Shown piece after piece: positions 10,065-23,300 of a stretch of 64,000 nt of DNA. Under the pieces are notes generated by a model. The model saw nothing but the letters and a program-made list of their open reading frames with translations, made no database searches and was not told where the DNA came from. Position 1 is the first letter of the stretch. Each line of letters opens with the position of its first letter. Origin of the DNA: Crotophaga sulcirostris (taxonomy: Eukaryota; Chordata; Aves; Cuculiformes; Crotophagidae); NCBI GenBank assembly GCA_013397455.1, contig VYZB01000240.1, positions 798,623-862,622 of the forward strand, given 5' to 3'. The translations under genes and the position numbers were made by a program.

Positions 10065-12698
10065 CTGAGCAAATGTAGCAGAACCAGTAAAAAGAGGCAA
10101 GACAGACAAAAAAAAAAAAAGGGTTAGCAGATTAATTAGAGTAAAATGAGACAAATCAGCAGGGGGATTCCGATACTCCTGCATCAACAGAACAGCCCAA
10201 CTAAGGAGAGCACCCCCTTTTCCCAAATATCTGGAGAGCTGTTCCTTAAGTAGTAACACAATATCAATTTAGGTCTGTGTGGTGGTTTTTGAATACAGGT
10301 ATGTATTTAACCTATCCCACCACAAGGAGAGAAAGACAGGTGGCCATCAGCTCCTCAGTCTCACTCCTATTTGAATATTTTCCTGTCTCAAATAACAACA
10401 ATCCACTTATTTGTAGAACAGATCTCTTGAAAAACATCCCATCGCAAGAAATGCATCACAGGTGAACTCTACTCATACCAATATACTCAGTTTCCCAGCT
10501 GCCCACAGTGCCAGAAGCAAGTTTCAAAATCTAAGACTGCTACATTACAGAAATAGAAGTCAGATTTTTTTTTCTTTTTGATAATACTGATAATTTTAGA
10601 AGACTTATAAACTCATGTCAGTTCCTGTGCAAGGGTCATATTTTCAGCGCTGCTGCTTGTGAACTCCAGCATCTGTATTTACTGCAGCATTTCTTGTTCC
10701 CAGCCTTGGAAGCAAAAATGGGCTGCTAGAAGTAATTCTGAAGCAAATATAAAATTCTTCCCATCCCAGTATACAGTTCCTTAAATCTCAGGAGTTGTTC
10801 ATTAGCTTTTAACACTTTAGTCTTATTTGGCAATTAACCCAAAACTGATAAAACTGAAGTCACAAAAGGAACATCTCAAAGGCAAAGTTAACAAAGTACT
10901 TTCACCTGATTTGTCACTGGATCACCTGCTTCCCAGCAGTTATTTTCCCCTATCATAAATTGAAACAGTCAAAGCAGGCATATCAGAGCGCAACTAAAAT
11001 TCCTCTTCCAAAGCACAAGCTCACAAAGCTCTGCCTAACACAAAATCACCCGAAACTCAGTAAATACAAATGTATGAGACAACTGCAAGACTGAAAGCAG
11101 GTAACTGAGTACCTACAGATGCTCCTGACAGGCAGCAATGAACAATTCTGTAGGGATGAATCATAGGTGATAAATCACAAGAGCTATCAGGGATAATCCC
11201 CCAGAAAATGCGGAGATGGATCAACTGTCTCTTGTTTCAGTAAAACCATTCTTTCCTACTAAAACGCACTTTAAAAGTCAGAGTGTTCTTAAATATCAAC
11301 AAAGATGCCCCAGCAAAGCCATGAGCATCCCTGAGAGATACACTACACATCATCCAGACTGATCAGCACAGATTTAACAAATTAAACATCTGATTAACAT
11401 CTCAGAAAACACCTACATTGCTTTCAGTAATGCAACAATCAGAAAACTAAACTGGTGAGATTTCCTCATGACTCTACCAGCAACACCATTTTCCATCGTC
11501 ACACAAAGTCTAGGTTTTAAACCAAGCAGCAGTACAGGGAGAGGGACTGGATTATCATTTCAACACTATCCAAGCTCTCTTTGTGCAACAAACACACGGT
11601 GTTTTACTGTCCTTCCAAGGTTTAAAGTGGTTTTGCCCTTACCTGGATGGCTTTGGGAGCTCATTGCTAGTAACGTCGAGTCCTTTGGAGAAGGGATTTG
11701 AGATGGATCAGTTTCCACGCAAGTAACAGCTCTAAAGAGCTCCAATGCTTCACCAATACATAGAAATTGGAAGTGGGGATTAAATCATGGCCACCTTATA
11801 AAATCCAGGGCACAGTAACATGCTGAGTTGTACAAGAAGTAATCCAACAGGGTGGCAGAATATCTTCCAATGGCTTTCAGAATGGAAACCTGTGATTAAA
11901 GAAAAAGAGGTTTATATTAGAGAAATGAGTTTTACAACCATTTCAATTACACATTATATAACAAATTCATCCCCAGAAGAAAAGATTAAGCTAGGATACT
12001 ATTTCAGGCATCCAAGTTGCAGAGACAGTAAGTTTTCAGAGTTATAGATGTAATTTTAATTAATAATCATAAAAATGCAGACGAATATTTAACACCATAA
12101 AAACATAATTGAAAAAAAAAACTTTCCAACTATACATTCAAGTCTTAAAACCCCAAAATTGCATGTTAATTCTGATCCTCCAACAGCACCATATGAAGCC
12201 ACTTCAGTCCAACAGCTTCCATATTTTAAAAGCCATATGTATGAGTGGTAACTGTACTTCACGCATCTGTTCCCCAAAGAAGTCTAAAGAAAAATTCCTC
12301 GGTGCCAAGAAGTGGTCTTGGAGCAGGAAGGAAAAAAACCCACACAATCAATTCCACTCCCACTCTGCCCAAGCCTCCAGCAGATTATTAAGCAGCAACT
12401 TCATACAGCCCCAGGGGAAAAAAAAAATAAAAAAAAACATCGGCCGTTCCCAATTATTTTTAAGCTGTATTAGAGGGAGGGAGGAAGAAGAGGGAAATAA
12501 ACCCCACTGAGTTAGCAAACGAGTGTACCCCTGCCACCCCAAAATAAAGATATCCAAGCAGCAGATGCCCTAACTTGTAGAGATCCCACAGATGGTGCCT
12601 CTGATGACAGCAGTAATACTTAAACCAAAAGAGCCCGCTGCGAGGTGTCCTGAAAAGCTCAAGTTTGGGGGTCAGGGACTTTTTGACAGTATACCAAG

Positions 12699-12850
12699 AG
12701 ACACCACAGAATTGTTTAGGTTGGAAAAGATCTTTGAGATCATCAAGTCCAACTGCAAACTTCGCACTGCCAAGCCACTGCTAAACCATGTCCCCAAAGT
12801 GCATCATCCGCACGTCTTTTCAACAGCCACGTTTCACAGGCAGGGCACCT
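12699..12850 (-). mobile_element. CR1 retrotransposon 3' fragment
   Basis: The plus strand reads CAGAATTGTTTAGGTTGGAA, then GATCATCAAGTCCAAC, then CTAAACCATGTCCCCAAAGT. This is the reverse complement of a CR1 3' end of the subfamily ending in GATGATCT-type sequence. The terminal repeats are degraded. Confidence 0.85.
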
Positions 12851-13394
12851 GAGGGACACCACACGTAGAAAGACCTGCCACTGATCCACGCGGCCACGTA
12901 GAGTTACTGGGAGATATTAAGCCAAGAGGAGTCCTCCACGTAAAGTATTTCACGAGCACAAGTTATTTCCCTTCTTTGCACTGAAGAAGCCACCAGCTAA
13001 AGGCCCCAAAAAGATCACCTCTGCAGGCCCCAGAGGGGGTCACACTGACAGACACCATGCCCAGAGAGCTCCTCACCACCCAGCCAAGGCCACTCTGCCC
13101 TCCCAGCGTGGCTGGCACCAACAGTTTACACCCAGCACACCCCAATCCACCTCAGAGATGAAGTCAGCCTGCTGGCAGGAGCCAACTAGTTAACCCATCT
13201 CAACTAATCCAGCTGACTCGGCTCAGCGCAGAGCAGGGAGCACTCACTCCAAACTGCTCCAGCAGCAGATCCGAGGGTGTGGTGACCTCCAGCAAAGAGA
13301 CAGCAATAATTCCTTGGGCGGGGGACGACTCTGACAGCAACTGCTACTGCCCTTGCACAACGAGCATCTGTTCACATCGATCCCTGCCACTACA

Positions 13395-13869
13395 TTACAG
13401 CACAGGAAGGACAGGGATCTGTTAGAGCCAGACCAGAGGAGGCCACGAAGATAATTTGAGGGCTGGAGCACCTTCCCTGTGAGGACAGGTTGAGTTGAGG
13501 CTATTCAGCCTGGAGACGAGAAGGCTCCAGGGAGACCTTAGAGCAGCCTCCCAGTACTGATAGTGGGCTACAGGAAAGCTGGGGAGGGGCTCTTGATCAT
13601 GGACAACACGAGGAGTAATGGTTTTAAGCTAAAAGAGGGGAGATTCAGACTAGATCTTAGAAAGAAATGTTTTCTTGTGAGCGTGGGGAGGCCCTGGCAC
13701 AGGTTGCCCAGTGGTGGCTGCCCCATCCCTGGAGGTGTTGAAGGTCAGGTTGGATGGGGCTTTGAGCCCCCTGATCCAATGGGAGGTGTCCCTGCCCATG
13801 GCAGGGGGGTTGGAACTAGATGGGCTTTAAGCTCCCTTCCAACCCAACCCATTCTATGATTCTATGATT
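13395..13869 (+). mobile_element. CR1 retrotransposon fragment, RT C-terminus and 3' end
   Basis: A sense CR1 copy runs from the CACAGGAAGGACAGGGATCT block through GGCTGGAGCACC, the RT C-terminal segment and GGTTGGATGGGGCTTTGAGC to two terminal units, ATTCTATGATTCTATGATT. It is the longest well-preserved copy of this subfamily in the left half. Confidence 0.94.
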
Positions 13870-16064
13870 TCAAGTAGTCCCATCTATTCTTGGAAGAGCT
13901 CTTATCATGCTCAGATATTTGTGTTCCTTTCCAGAAAGGCAGCAAAAACAGGTCTAAGACTTAAAACACCACCACTGTCATTTATGACAGGCCCTGCTTT
14001 ATAATGGTGTTTCCCTGGTTTGCAGAATAATGCCTAAGTAGACACATCTGAACAAAGAGGCCCTCCTTGCTGTATTTCATTAAAAAAAATCTCTTAACTG
14101 GCTTTTTCTTTCTACCCCAAGTGTCTCAGCATTACTCCTCTCCACACTCTGCCCATCTTGCAATTTTAGAGACCTGGAACACTCTTTCATGGTATGCATC
14201 AAATCCAAGAGAAAATTACTAAAGTGTCATTCCCAGTCCCTGCAGGTCTCTGCCATCCCAAACGCTCAGGATCTTCCAGTTCTATTAATTTGCACATCCT
14301 GCTAAAGAGAGCTGGGTCACCTTAGACCAGGCATTAGCAAAACATTAACATGGTTTATTTCCAATAAAAACAGCAGGTAATGTTACAGCATAAGCAATCT
14401 CAGCTGCAGACAAGAAGGATTTGGAATGGAGTTAACAGATTCCTGCCTACTCATTTCCACAGTGGAAGAAGTGAGAAGGTGTCCATGCCTTTCCCAAAGA
14501 AACTGGACTGAAATATCACAAAAAACCCATTAAATAACATTACCAGTTTACCCATTCCCACTTCTTCCCCAAATGCCCATCTAAACTCAGTCAGACACAA
14601 CATCCTCAAAATATTAAGTTTTTGCATGTTTTGGTAATAGTAATACCAGTACTTGGGAAGAGGGGAGACAACAAAATAACCACACGTGGATTGCACAAGT
14701 TACAGATTCAGCTCTCTTGTACTTTCTTTTTTTTTTTTTCAATATGTTTCTTTTAGGAGACTGAGTACTGTATAACTAAAACAGACCTTCTGAGGATCCA
14801 GACAGCAATCATTTCCCAACTCATCCCCCCACCAAAATCTTATTTTCAGTTGCCACTTGCATGGACCTCAGTGTAGTCCAATGAGACATTTCCAAAGCAG
14901 CCAAGAGTTGCTTTCAGACCCCTTTTTGCAATAACTCTTATGTAAATTTGTTGTTTTGCCATTACCTCACAAAACATTTTTCAAATTAGGAGAAGCAAAG
15001 TGCTGCCTGCCCCTATGCGAGGATACCTGGGGGTCTATAGGGTTTGCCAAGCTGAATCTCTCATTGAAAAAAAAAAAAAAAAAATCAGAGCCTGTTTTAC
15101 ATCTACTCCGTCACCTTCCAGGACACGGGCGATCACCTCTAGCAGCGCGCGCCTCTCGCCACTAACTTCATAATCAACCCTTTTGGCCAGACACACCCCT
15201 CACCTTCCTGTTTTGGGGGGATCCCACGATCATGGGCACTGCAGGCTTGGCTGCACACGTGCTCAGGTTGGACTCACTGGGCTCCAGTGTGCAGAGAGAT
15301 GGACAACTGCTGCCACAGGAGCATTCTGCTCAGCTTGCCTGCTGCCTCCAAGCAAGTTTTGGGATTGCCTGCCAGCCAGGTGAATTTTCTTGGCAGACAC
15401 CAAGTAGTGGCACACTGACCGTGCCCAGCTTTGGCACCTACCATGGAGCCCTTCCCTAGCATGGAGTAAAGGGCAGCCAAAGAGCATCCACGCACAAAAC
15501 TGTGGACAGCACTGCACCTTTCAGACAGGGCAGGAAGACCAAGCAGAGTTGTAGGCTAAAACAAGCAGGTGTGTAAAACACACACTCTTATTTAATCAGG
15601 TGTAGCAAACAGGACTGGTGTGATGAGGTTTTCTGCCTCACAGGAGAACTGTTCAGAGCCTGGTCCCTGCTGGATTTTTAAAATCTCTAACACAGGAGCA
15701 TAAAGAGCACATTAACGCATATTTGTATCAGCCTACTTCTACCAGGGTATGCCCAAGAGCCCACGCTCCCTTAAACCATGCAGGCTGGTGCATCTCCAGC
15801 TGTGTCTTCCTCACATCTCTGGTTCAGAAGGTGGCCACAGCCCAAGCATGTCATCACCCCCTTGTCACCAGCTGATAAGAAGCCTCCATATCTGCGGTCA
15901 CCATACAGTAGTGACAGATTGAGAGGCTGCAGTCTCAGCAAAAGCCCCTTGTTTCTCAGATGTTTTGGTGCTGCAACAAACCACCATCCCTTACCGCACA
16001 CCTTCCCTCAATAATCAAAGGCACTATTGGTCATTTTAGCTCTTATTCATCCACCAGCAAGTAC

Positions 16065-16182
16065 CTCACACAACGCGCTTGGTCCTCAACAGTACAGCAG
16101 GCAGACCTTTTGTCATTTGTGTCCCAAAAGGGATGAGTCTGCTTAAAATATTCCCATGAGGCTTCAACTGCTTCTTCTGAAG
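16065..16182 (-). other. Candidate coding exon (unidentified), low support
   Basis: A strong minus-strand acceptor (GCTGCTGTTTTCTTTGCAG) precedes 118 bases ending GTGTGAG|GTACTT. One frame reads SEEAVEASWEYFKQTHPFWD and stays open to the donor. A second frame is also open across most of the segment, so the peptide is not unique evidence. It needs one base from an upstream exon and leaves two bases. I found no partner with matching phase nearby. No family is recognised. Confidence 0.17.
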
Positions 16183-17337
16183 CTGCAAAGAAAACAGCAG
16201 CAAATTCATTCACAGGCAGGGTCACCACACGTGCCAGTGCATCACCAATACACACGGATAATGTGTATAGGAAGAAAGCACATGGCTCTACACACACAAC
16301 TGTTCAACAGTTCTCTAACACAAACTGCATTTCCAACTGAGCAGTGGTCCCTCACCTTCTTCCTCTCCAACTGCATGACCAGGCTTGACCTTCAAAGCCC
16401 CAAGCACGACAGCTCCAGAACTCACTTCTACATTGCTCCTTTCCCACACTTTCCAAGACCACTTTCTCCCCACTGGGCAAGCAGCCAACCATTAAGAGAC
16501 AGAATTGCTGGTGAACTAGGAAATATAAGTAATCCAACGGTTTTCCAAGTCTGTTTCCATACATTTTGCAGCTACTGAAAGCTGGTTTTTATTTTTTTAA
16601 ATAGTAACAGGAATCTTACAGTTCTGCCATACAAACGTTTTGACAGTTTTGACATTCACCTTCCTCTTCTCAGCCTCATTCCAGATGTGCTTCTCTACTA
16701 GTCTCAAGTAGGGATGTGCAGTAACCAGTAATTACAGTTATGACAGAACTTTATTGACAAAGCTCTATTTTTCAGAGCTTAAATTGCTACGATAATTCAG
16801 CCAAGATAAAAATCTTGGCCTAAGGGTGAAGTTTCAAGCTTGTTTTAAGCCAAGTGGTTCTGGTTGGTTCAGGATACCCAGCTACCGACGACCCAATGCC
16901 CTGGCGGGCCCTTTCAGGCACCCGCCTTCAACACCCACAGACAGCAACACTGCAGCCAGCTGACGAGATCCCTCGAAAACCTCAGTTCCACAAACCCATC
17001 TGCCTGCTGACTCAACACATCAAAACACCCTGGAAGTCATATGCGTACTGTCCAGATCACTGCGCTTTAATGTTTATTTCTAGGTCCAGAGGAAGCTGCT
17101 CTCTCTTTTAGAGAGATTGTGAACAGCTTTGCAGAAGGCACTGCCTTTCAGCTGGACAAGAAAGCCAGCTCTGAAGACAACAGCAGAAGGGATGCTAGGA
17201 GAATGCCTTATGCATCCTGGCACTTCTTTAGCAGCACTCCACCACATCCCCAAACGCCATGGAAACGCCCATCTTCCAAAAAGCATTATCACCCATCCCT
17301 CTGCCTGATAGTGCAGATTAAATACCTTAACAAGGCT

Positions 17338-17354
17338 CCCCCCCCCCCCCCCAA
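17338..17354 (+). repeat. Poly-C tract (17 C)
   Basis: An uninterrupted run of 17 C on the plus strand, hence G17 on minus. Such runs can form i-motif or G-quadruplex structures and are often length-variable or misassembled. Confidence 0.95.
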
Positions 17355-20300
17355 GATCTACCCAGGTGTTACATTCCTCAGTGCATTAAGAGGTAAACAG
17401 TGCTGATTTGAACCCCATATGCTCCACCTAAGATGCCGATAACATCATTGTGATGCCTGCTTGGGTTCCTACTCATAACATGCAGCCTGGGAATGGTGAG
17501 ACACTGCAGAACGTACTCTGCACAGACCCTCAGCCCAAGGAGGAGCAGTGCCTCTGCTGGAGCTTATGGATTAAACCTCTGCTTTGGCAACAGGTCCCCA
17601 GCTTTACCCAGAGGGAAAGAAAAAGCTGCGTCTGCGTTTCAGGGTTGTTTATAAAATACTGCCAATACTTAATCTATACATGAAAGGAGGAGGGCACAAC
17701 GATGAGGCATATAGCTGATTGAAAACAATAATCATTTACTGCGACCACAAAATGTTTTTATTTAGAGCAGAGGCAGAGTGAAACAGTCTCCCGGGCTGAT
17801 TCTTCTCTCTAGGGACCATGTCTCCAGAGCCACCACTTTGCAAGATGACAAAAGCAGTGGCAGCAGTCCCGAGAACCCACACAACCCTTTGACAGCATCA
17901 CTTCAACTCCTGATTCTCAAGCAGAACGCAGCCTTACTGAGTCTGTCCCAAGTTTCACAGGCATTGCCCACTCCCAGAAGTGCTGGGTTTCCCACAGTTT
18001 GAGCAATACTCAAAACGGAGCTCTCCCAGAAACCATATTTGCAAGCCCCAAATATCATCAGACAGCCTTTCAAAGAGTTTTAAGTCTCCGAAGACAGTGT
18101 CTCTGTCTCTAAAAACATACTGCAGAGTAGCAGGCTGCACTGTAAAACACACCATCAGCTTAATGCTCACCTGGGGACAGAAGAGCAACTAGAATACCAT
18201 GACAGCAACAGAAAACAAAACTGGAACACTGAAACTTGCTGCGGTATTAGTCCAGTTCCTCCAAAATCGCGAACATTTTGTGCAAAACTGGACACTCCCC
18301 CTCCACTTCCAAGTGCACAGAAGCATTTCAAAAGGACAAGGATAAATGCTCAGAGGTGTGGTACAAATTCCTCATGCATGTGAAGTAGATGGTAATTCTT
18401 CAGCCTAGAACATAGATAACTTAAGGATATTACAGTGATGCAGAATCAGGATTAATATAGAAGTCGCCCATCTCTGTTTTCCATCTATTTCTGTCAGAGC
18501 AGGAAGTTTTTCCACTTCTTTTTCTGAGAGAGAAAGACACAGGAGGGAGGAAAAGTATCAGAAAGCATGCTTTGGGGGGCAGGCAGAAGCAGAACACATT
18601 ATATGCTGCTCCTTAGCTGCACTAAGATATTTTGAGTCACAATGCTAGAGAAAGTGAAAGTTTCCCTGAATTCCAAAAGCAAATGGACAAGCTTCATAGA
18701 AAAGAGGTTGAATATCAAGTGCTCCTGCACAAAGCCATGAAACCCATGAGACAAGTCACTAGTTCACAAGAGTGTTTCAAAGAAGCATCACCACGGGCAC
18801 ATCCTGCTGTGAAAGGCCTCCCTAGATTTATCTTCTCGGCTGCTGCTGGAGAACGTGGCAATCGAGGACCTGAAAAGAAAAAAGCCCACCTACACACCAA
18901 CCTACACAGCCACCAAACCAACTCAGCTCTGCTTTGTCCTATGCTGACGTGACAGCCCCAACTTGCAAAATATAAATTTTACTCCTTGTATCTTTCTATA
19001 TCACACCAAAATTGCATAGCAAGCTCTTAATTAGTTTCCACAAAAGTGGTGAGTACACCTGCATTCATTAAGTTAAAGAAAATACTCAAGGGACCTGGCA
19101 GGTGGAAGTATCTACACAGCACTCAGCTATGGAAGAATAACAGAGAGCAAAGTCAGTTTGAGTATCTGAAGCCTTCATCATAATTAAAACTGTATAACTA
19201 ATAATTACACCAGAAATCCATCCTAATACAGTCGTTACAACTAGTTTCCCACTGATAGTATACGAGGAACGCACACGTCTCAGTTAGCACAGATCCAGAC
19301 TGACCAGTCCAGTCCTTGTGACCAGGGCATCGTTTCTTCCCTAAACTTGGTGTTTCCATACTCTTATCTCACAGACACAAAACCAGAGGTACCCACCCTT
19401 GAGATCAAAAGCTCAACACAGTGATTCAAATGTAGCAACCACCTAAGAAACACAGAAGTGTTGCTCGTACTTCAAGGAATTAAAACACACAACATTTTTT
19501 TAGCAGATGCTGACATTTCAATGCCAGCCATTACAAGGTGCTGCTCTCACCTGACAGCCTAGAGGAGAACAAATACCACGTTTTCACCTTTCTCTTAAAC
19601 TTCCTCTTCCAAATACACACTGTGAAGATTTATTGCTTATACGCTCACACTAAACATTTTCACTTTGCAATGGGGTTTGTATGGTATAATGTTGAGAAAG
19701 AGATTCAATCTCTAACCATGTTTGTCCTAAGTGTTAAATTACAGTATATGTACATTAAGACTTCAAGTATAACCGATCCCTACTCTGTATTTACACAGTT
19801 CCTTCAGGGCAGGCTATAATACATTGCTAGATAGTCCCTGGTAGCTGCTTTTGGAGCAATCTTCCTTTTATTCCAGGCAGTGGCTTGTTAAGCAAGCCTC
19901 TGCAACACAAACAGTGCTACATATGCTCTGAAGTCACCATCAGACATTAAAAGAAAACAAAATGAACAACAGCCACAAATGGCAATATGTTATTAACTAA
20001 TTGTGAGCTACTCTATTAACAGAGAGCTAATCCACAGCTATTCAAGGGTAGTAAACCTATACAGAAATAATTAATCTAATTACGTGTAACAGAAATTCTC
20101 AATAAAAGTAATCAAGAAAAATTGTGTTCTACAGTTTCATACCCCTTTGCTTCTTATTGCAAAGAAACACTCCACTACTAGTGTCCACAGCACACAGATT
20201 CCTCAAGTCAGGCTGGCTTTCCCTGGTTCTTCTCCATTGTGTTTCAAAGTAAAGTCAGCCCTTTAAACTGATCTTTGGTGGAAGCCCTTGCACTTCAGAC

Positions 20301-23300
20301 ATGTAAATCCAAACGCTGAGGCACTGGCCCAAGCTGAAAATGCATGGCAGGCTGATATTGCAGTAGAAATGAAGATCTCTTTGTCCATTTCAGTGCTTAC
20401 TTGACACAGAGCTTGCCCCTTACAGATAGATACCTGCAAGTTTTCCACACTAAGCTTTAACCAAAGACTACTTGGAAGAAGATGCTTTTTTCATATCCTG
20501 CACAAAAATCCTCATGGTTACATCTGTAGACACTTTTGCAATTCACCACCTTGACCAACAGCTACAGCTGCTTTGAAAGCTGAAGGTACCTTCAAGTCCT
20601 ACAAAGGAAAACCTTAGATCTTCTGGTAGACACCACAAAACCCCTAAAGTTTTTGTGGCCCTTCTCCTCCATTGCTAGGAGCACAAAGAAGCATTAACAT
20701 TATTTCTGCCTCCACAGATTTCACACCAATATCAATACTCCTGGGTAGATGAAGAAGAAATCTGCTGATACCTCCTCTATGTGTAGACCTTGACAAGTAT
20801 TGCTGGTCAAGCAGCGTTGCAGGCATCTCAAATACACATAGAAGCAAAAACCAAGGCTTTGGTAACAACCAAGCAGATGACAAATGGACCTAAACTTTCC
20901 GATATGTGATCCAAGACTCTGAACAAAAGATCACTTTTAGGAACCAGAGCAAATCTGGAAATACCACCTCATGTTCGCTTCGTGGGAGCTCCAATTTAAA
21001 GTGGTCAACAGCTTGGAAAGAATTTTTTTTAGAATCAAGCAGGAACACAGCTCATAGAAGAGCTGCAGATTTAGAAATGGAACTGACTGTGAGTAAAACC
21101 TGGGAATCTGTAGATTTGCAGGATTACAGAGCCCTCCTTGACTAGCAAGACTCTGGCAGAGGGTCTGAAAGAGCAGGATGCTTCTGAGCTCGATCCAGTT
21201 TCTCAGCAAGAGCAGCAAGAACAAGCAGTCTCACAGATGGATCCGCGTGGGAGGGAGAAAGGATAAAAGTCTGCCTCGGGAGCCTGTTCCAGCTGCTACT
21301 GAAGCCTCGGAGAAGATGGTACAAATTGGGCAGTTACCTATAAAAACCTACTGCCTTGGCTTTTTCTGAAGCCTTCTTCTTCTTCCCTCCCCCCATGTTT
21401 TTCCTCCATCCTAGTATTTCTGCATTTGAAAGAGTTCACATCAGAGCTGAAAGCAGCACTTGAGAGCAGGTAAATGAATGCTGTGAGTTTATGGACAACG
21501 TCCATCTCATTTCTCCATTCCTTCCTTGGGGATCACCCTAGCTACAGTAATTCCAAAACACAAAAATCAAAAGTCCTTTTAAATACTTGACTGTAAAGTG
21601 ATAAAAAAATGGAATATACTTTTTAATCACCCCTTCCTCCCCAACGACATTTTCAGTGCCAGGAAGAGTTTGACCACAAGCTCATCTCGCCAACTTATGC
21701 ATTCCCATGCAAACTCCAGAGCAGCTGAAGCTTCCTATCGTTGCCCATGATAAACACAACAGCTCGACAACATATCAAGATCCCCCCTCAATTCATGCAA
21801 ATTAAAGTTTCAACGACCTGTAATGTATCTGAACCTTTTAAAACTCACCATCCCATTACTGCTGTTCTAGAGTCCCACTAAAGCATTTCAGCAGTGCTGA
21901 GATGTCTCTGCTGACACCTCTCTCCAGCGTGCAGTACCACAGACACTTGCCAAATCCTCTCTCTCCATGCTGCTGGCATAGCAGACACCCAAGAGAAAAA
22001 AAACAGGATCATGATAGAAAGTTCACAGATCCAACCACCATTTTTCTGCAGACTTGCTTAATAATGCAGCTTCCAAACTGAGTCTTATTTTCCTCACTTG
22101 CTTGGGCACACACACACAATTTTCCTTTCTCTTTACAAACTCTTCAATATAGCCAACAAAAAAAGGATACTGACACCTCTGTGTAATTAGTTTTCGAAAA
22201 CAACTGAAAACCTTCACCTCGCCAACCACACTTTCACTCTAGCTCAGCTTTCTCAACTGCTACAAATGAACAACCCACAATTCTACCTGGAGTTGTTTTT
22301 CAGATCCTCGTGTAGAGGTAGGGAAAGGTAAAGAGAAAAACATCTACCTTTGCTATTCATGTGCTTCAGCTGGTACATCTGAACTTCTTGTTCCTTCTGA
22401 CAAAGAATCACAATCGCTGGTCACTGGCTGTGCCTAACCCATCTGGTCTGCCAGTACAAAATAGCTGAGTACATGTGTCATCAATCACTGTTAATTACTT
22501 CATTAACTTGGAAAAAGAATATTGACTGTTTTTCAAAGAACAAACATTGTTTAAGGTTACTCTAGTTCTTTTATTTTTTTAATTGAACACTCTCTGATTA
22601 CCAAGAGAAAATAATTTAGTTTGAACACCAAAGCAACCCTGTCACGTAACTCGTGCAATTCTTTTGTCTAGTAAAACATTTCCCCAAGTTTCTTTTGGAC
22701 CTGACTACATTGCAATGCCAGTTTTAACCAGCATTAAGTTTAACCAGAGCCTTAATTATGCATGTTCTCATGCACTCCATGCTCACTGCACGATGTTAAC
22801 CACCCTGCCATTCCCATCTGCTATCACCGTGCTTTCTAAGCTCCGACCTTTGCCACGCTCTTGGAAAGAAACATGCCTCAAGGTCTCCACAAACAAGTTG
22901 CATCATTTTCAAGTGGACATTCAGCCTTCTGCTGTTTGCTGCAAAGCAGTGGCACAAAAAGAGCTATCACAACGGTTTGAGCACTTTTATCTGCAACATG
23001 GGTACCCAAGGCTTTTCAGCACAGGGAAAAAAGAAAAAGCACACACCACAAACCCCACCATGAGTGTTATCATGCTAACTGCACAGACTAGAGCCAGTTG
23101 AGATTCATACAGCATAATGTGAGCTCCTGCCTGGCCTCTCCAGCTGCTCCAGAGGCTGGACTGGTGCATCACTGAAGATCTGAGCCCTGCCCCACGACCT
23201 CCATCTCCTCACACCCAGCACCCAAGCTCACCTCCCTCTCAGACAGAGGGTCCCTGCCCGCTCACCGAGCCTCCTCCAGCCATGTTCTCTGGGAAGCACC

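Larger units (their letters stand above)
7159..12698. other. Unique A+T-rich sequence; candidate exons only
   Basis: No mobile element or RNA gene is recognised over 5.5 kb. The region 7700-8200 is especially A+T-rich. Three minus-strand candidate exons between 9418 and 10064 are listed separately. Overlapping open frames on both strands around 8526-9091 are C-rich on plus and have no domain. Confidence 0.45.
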
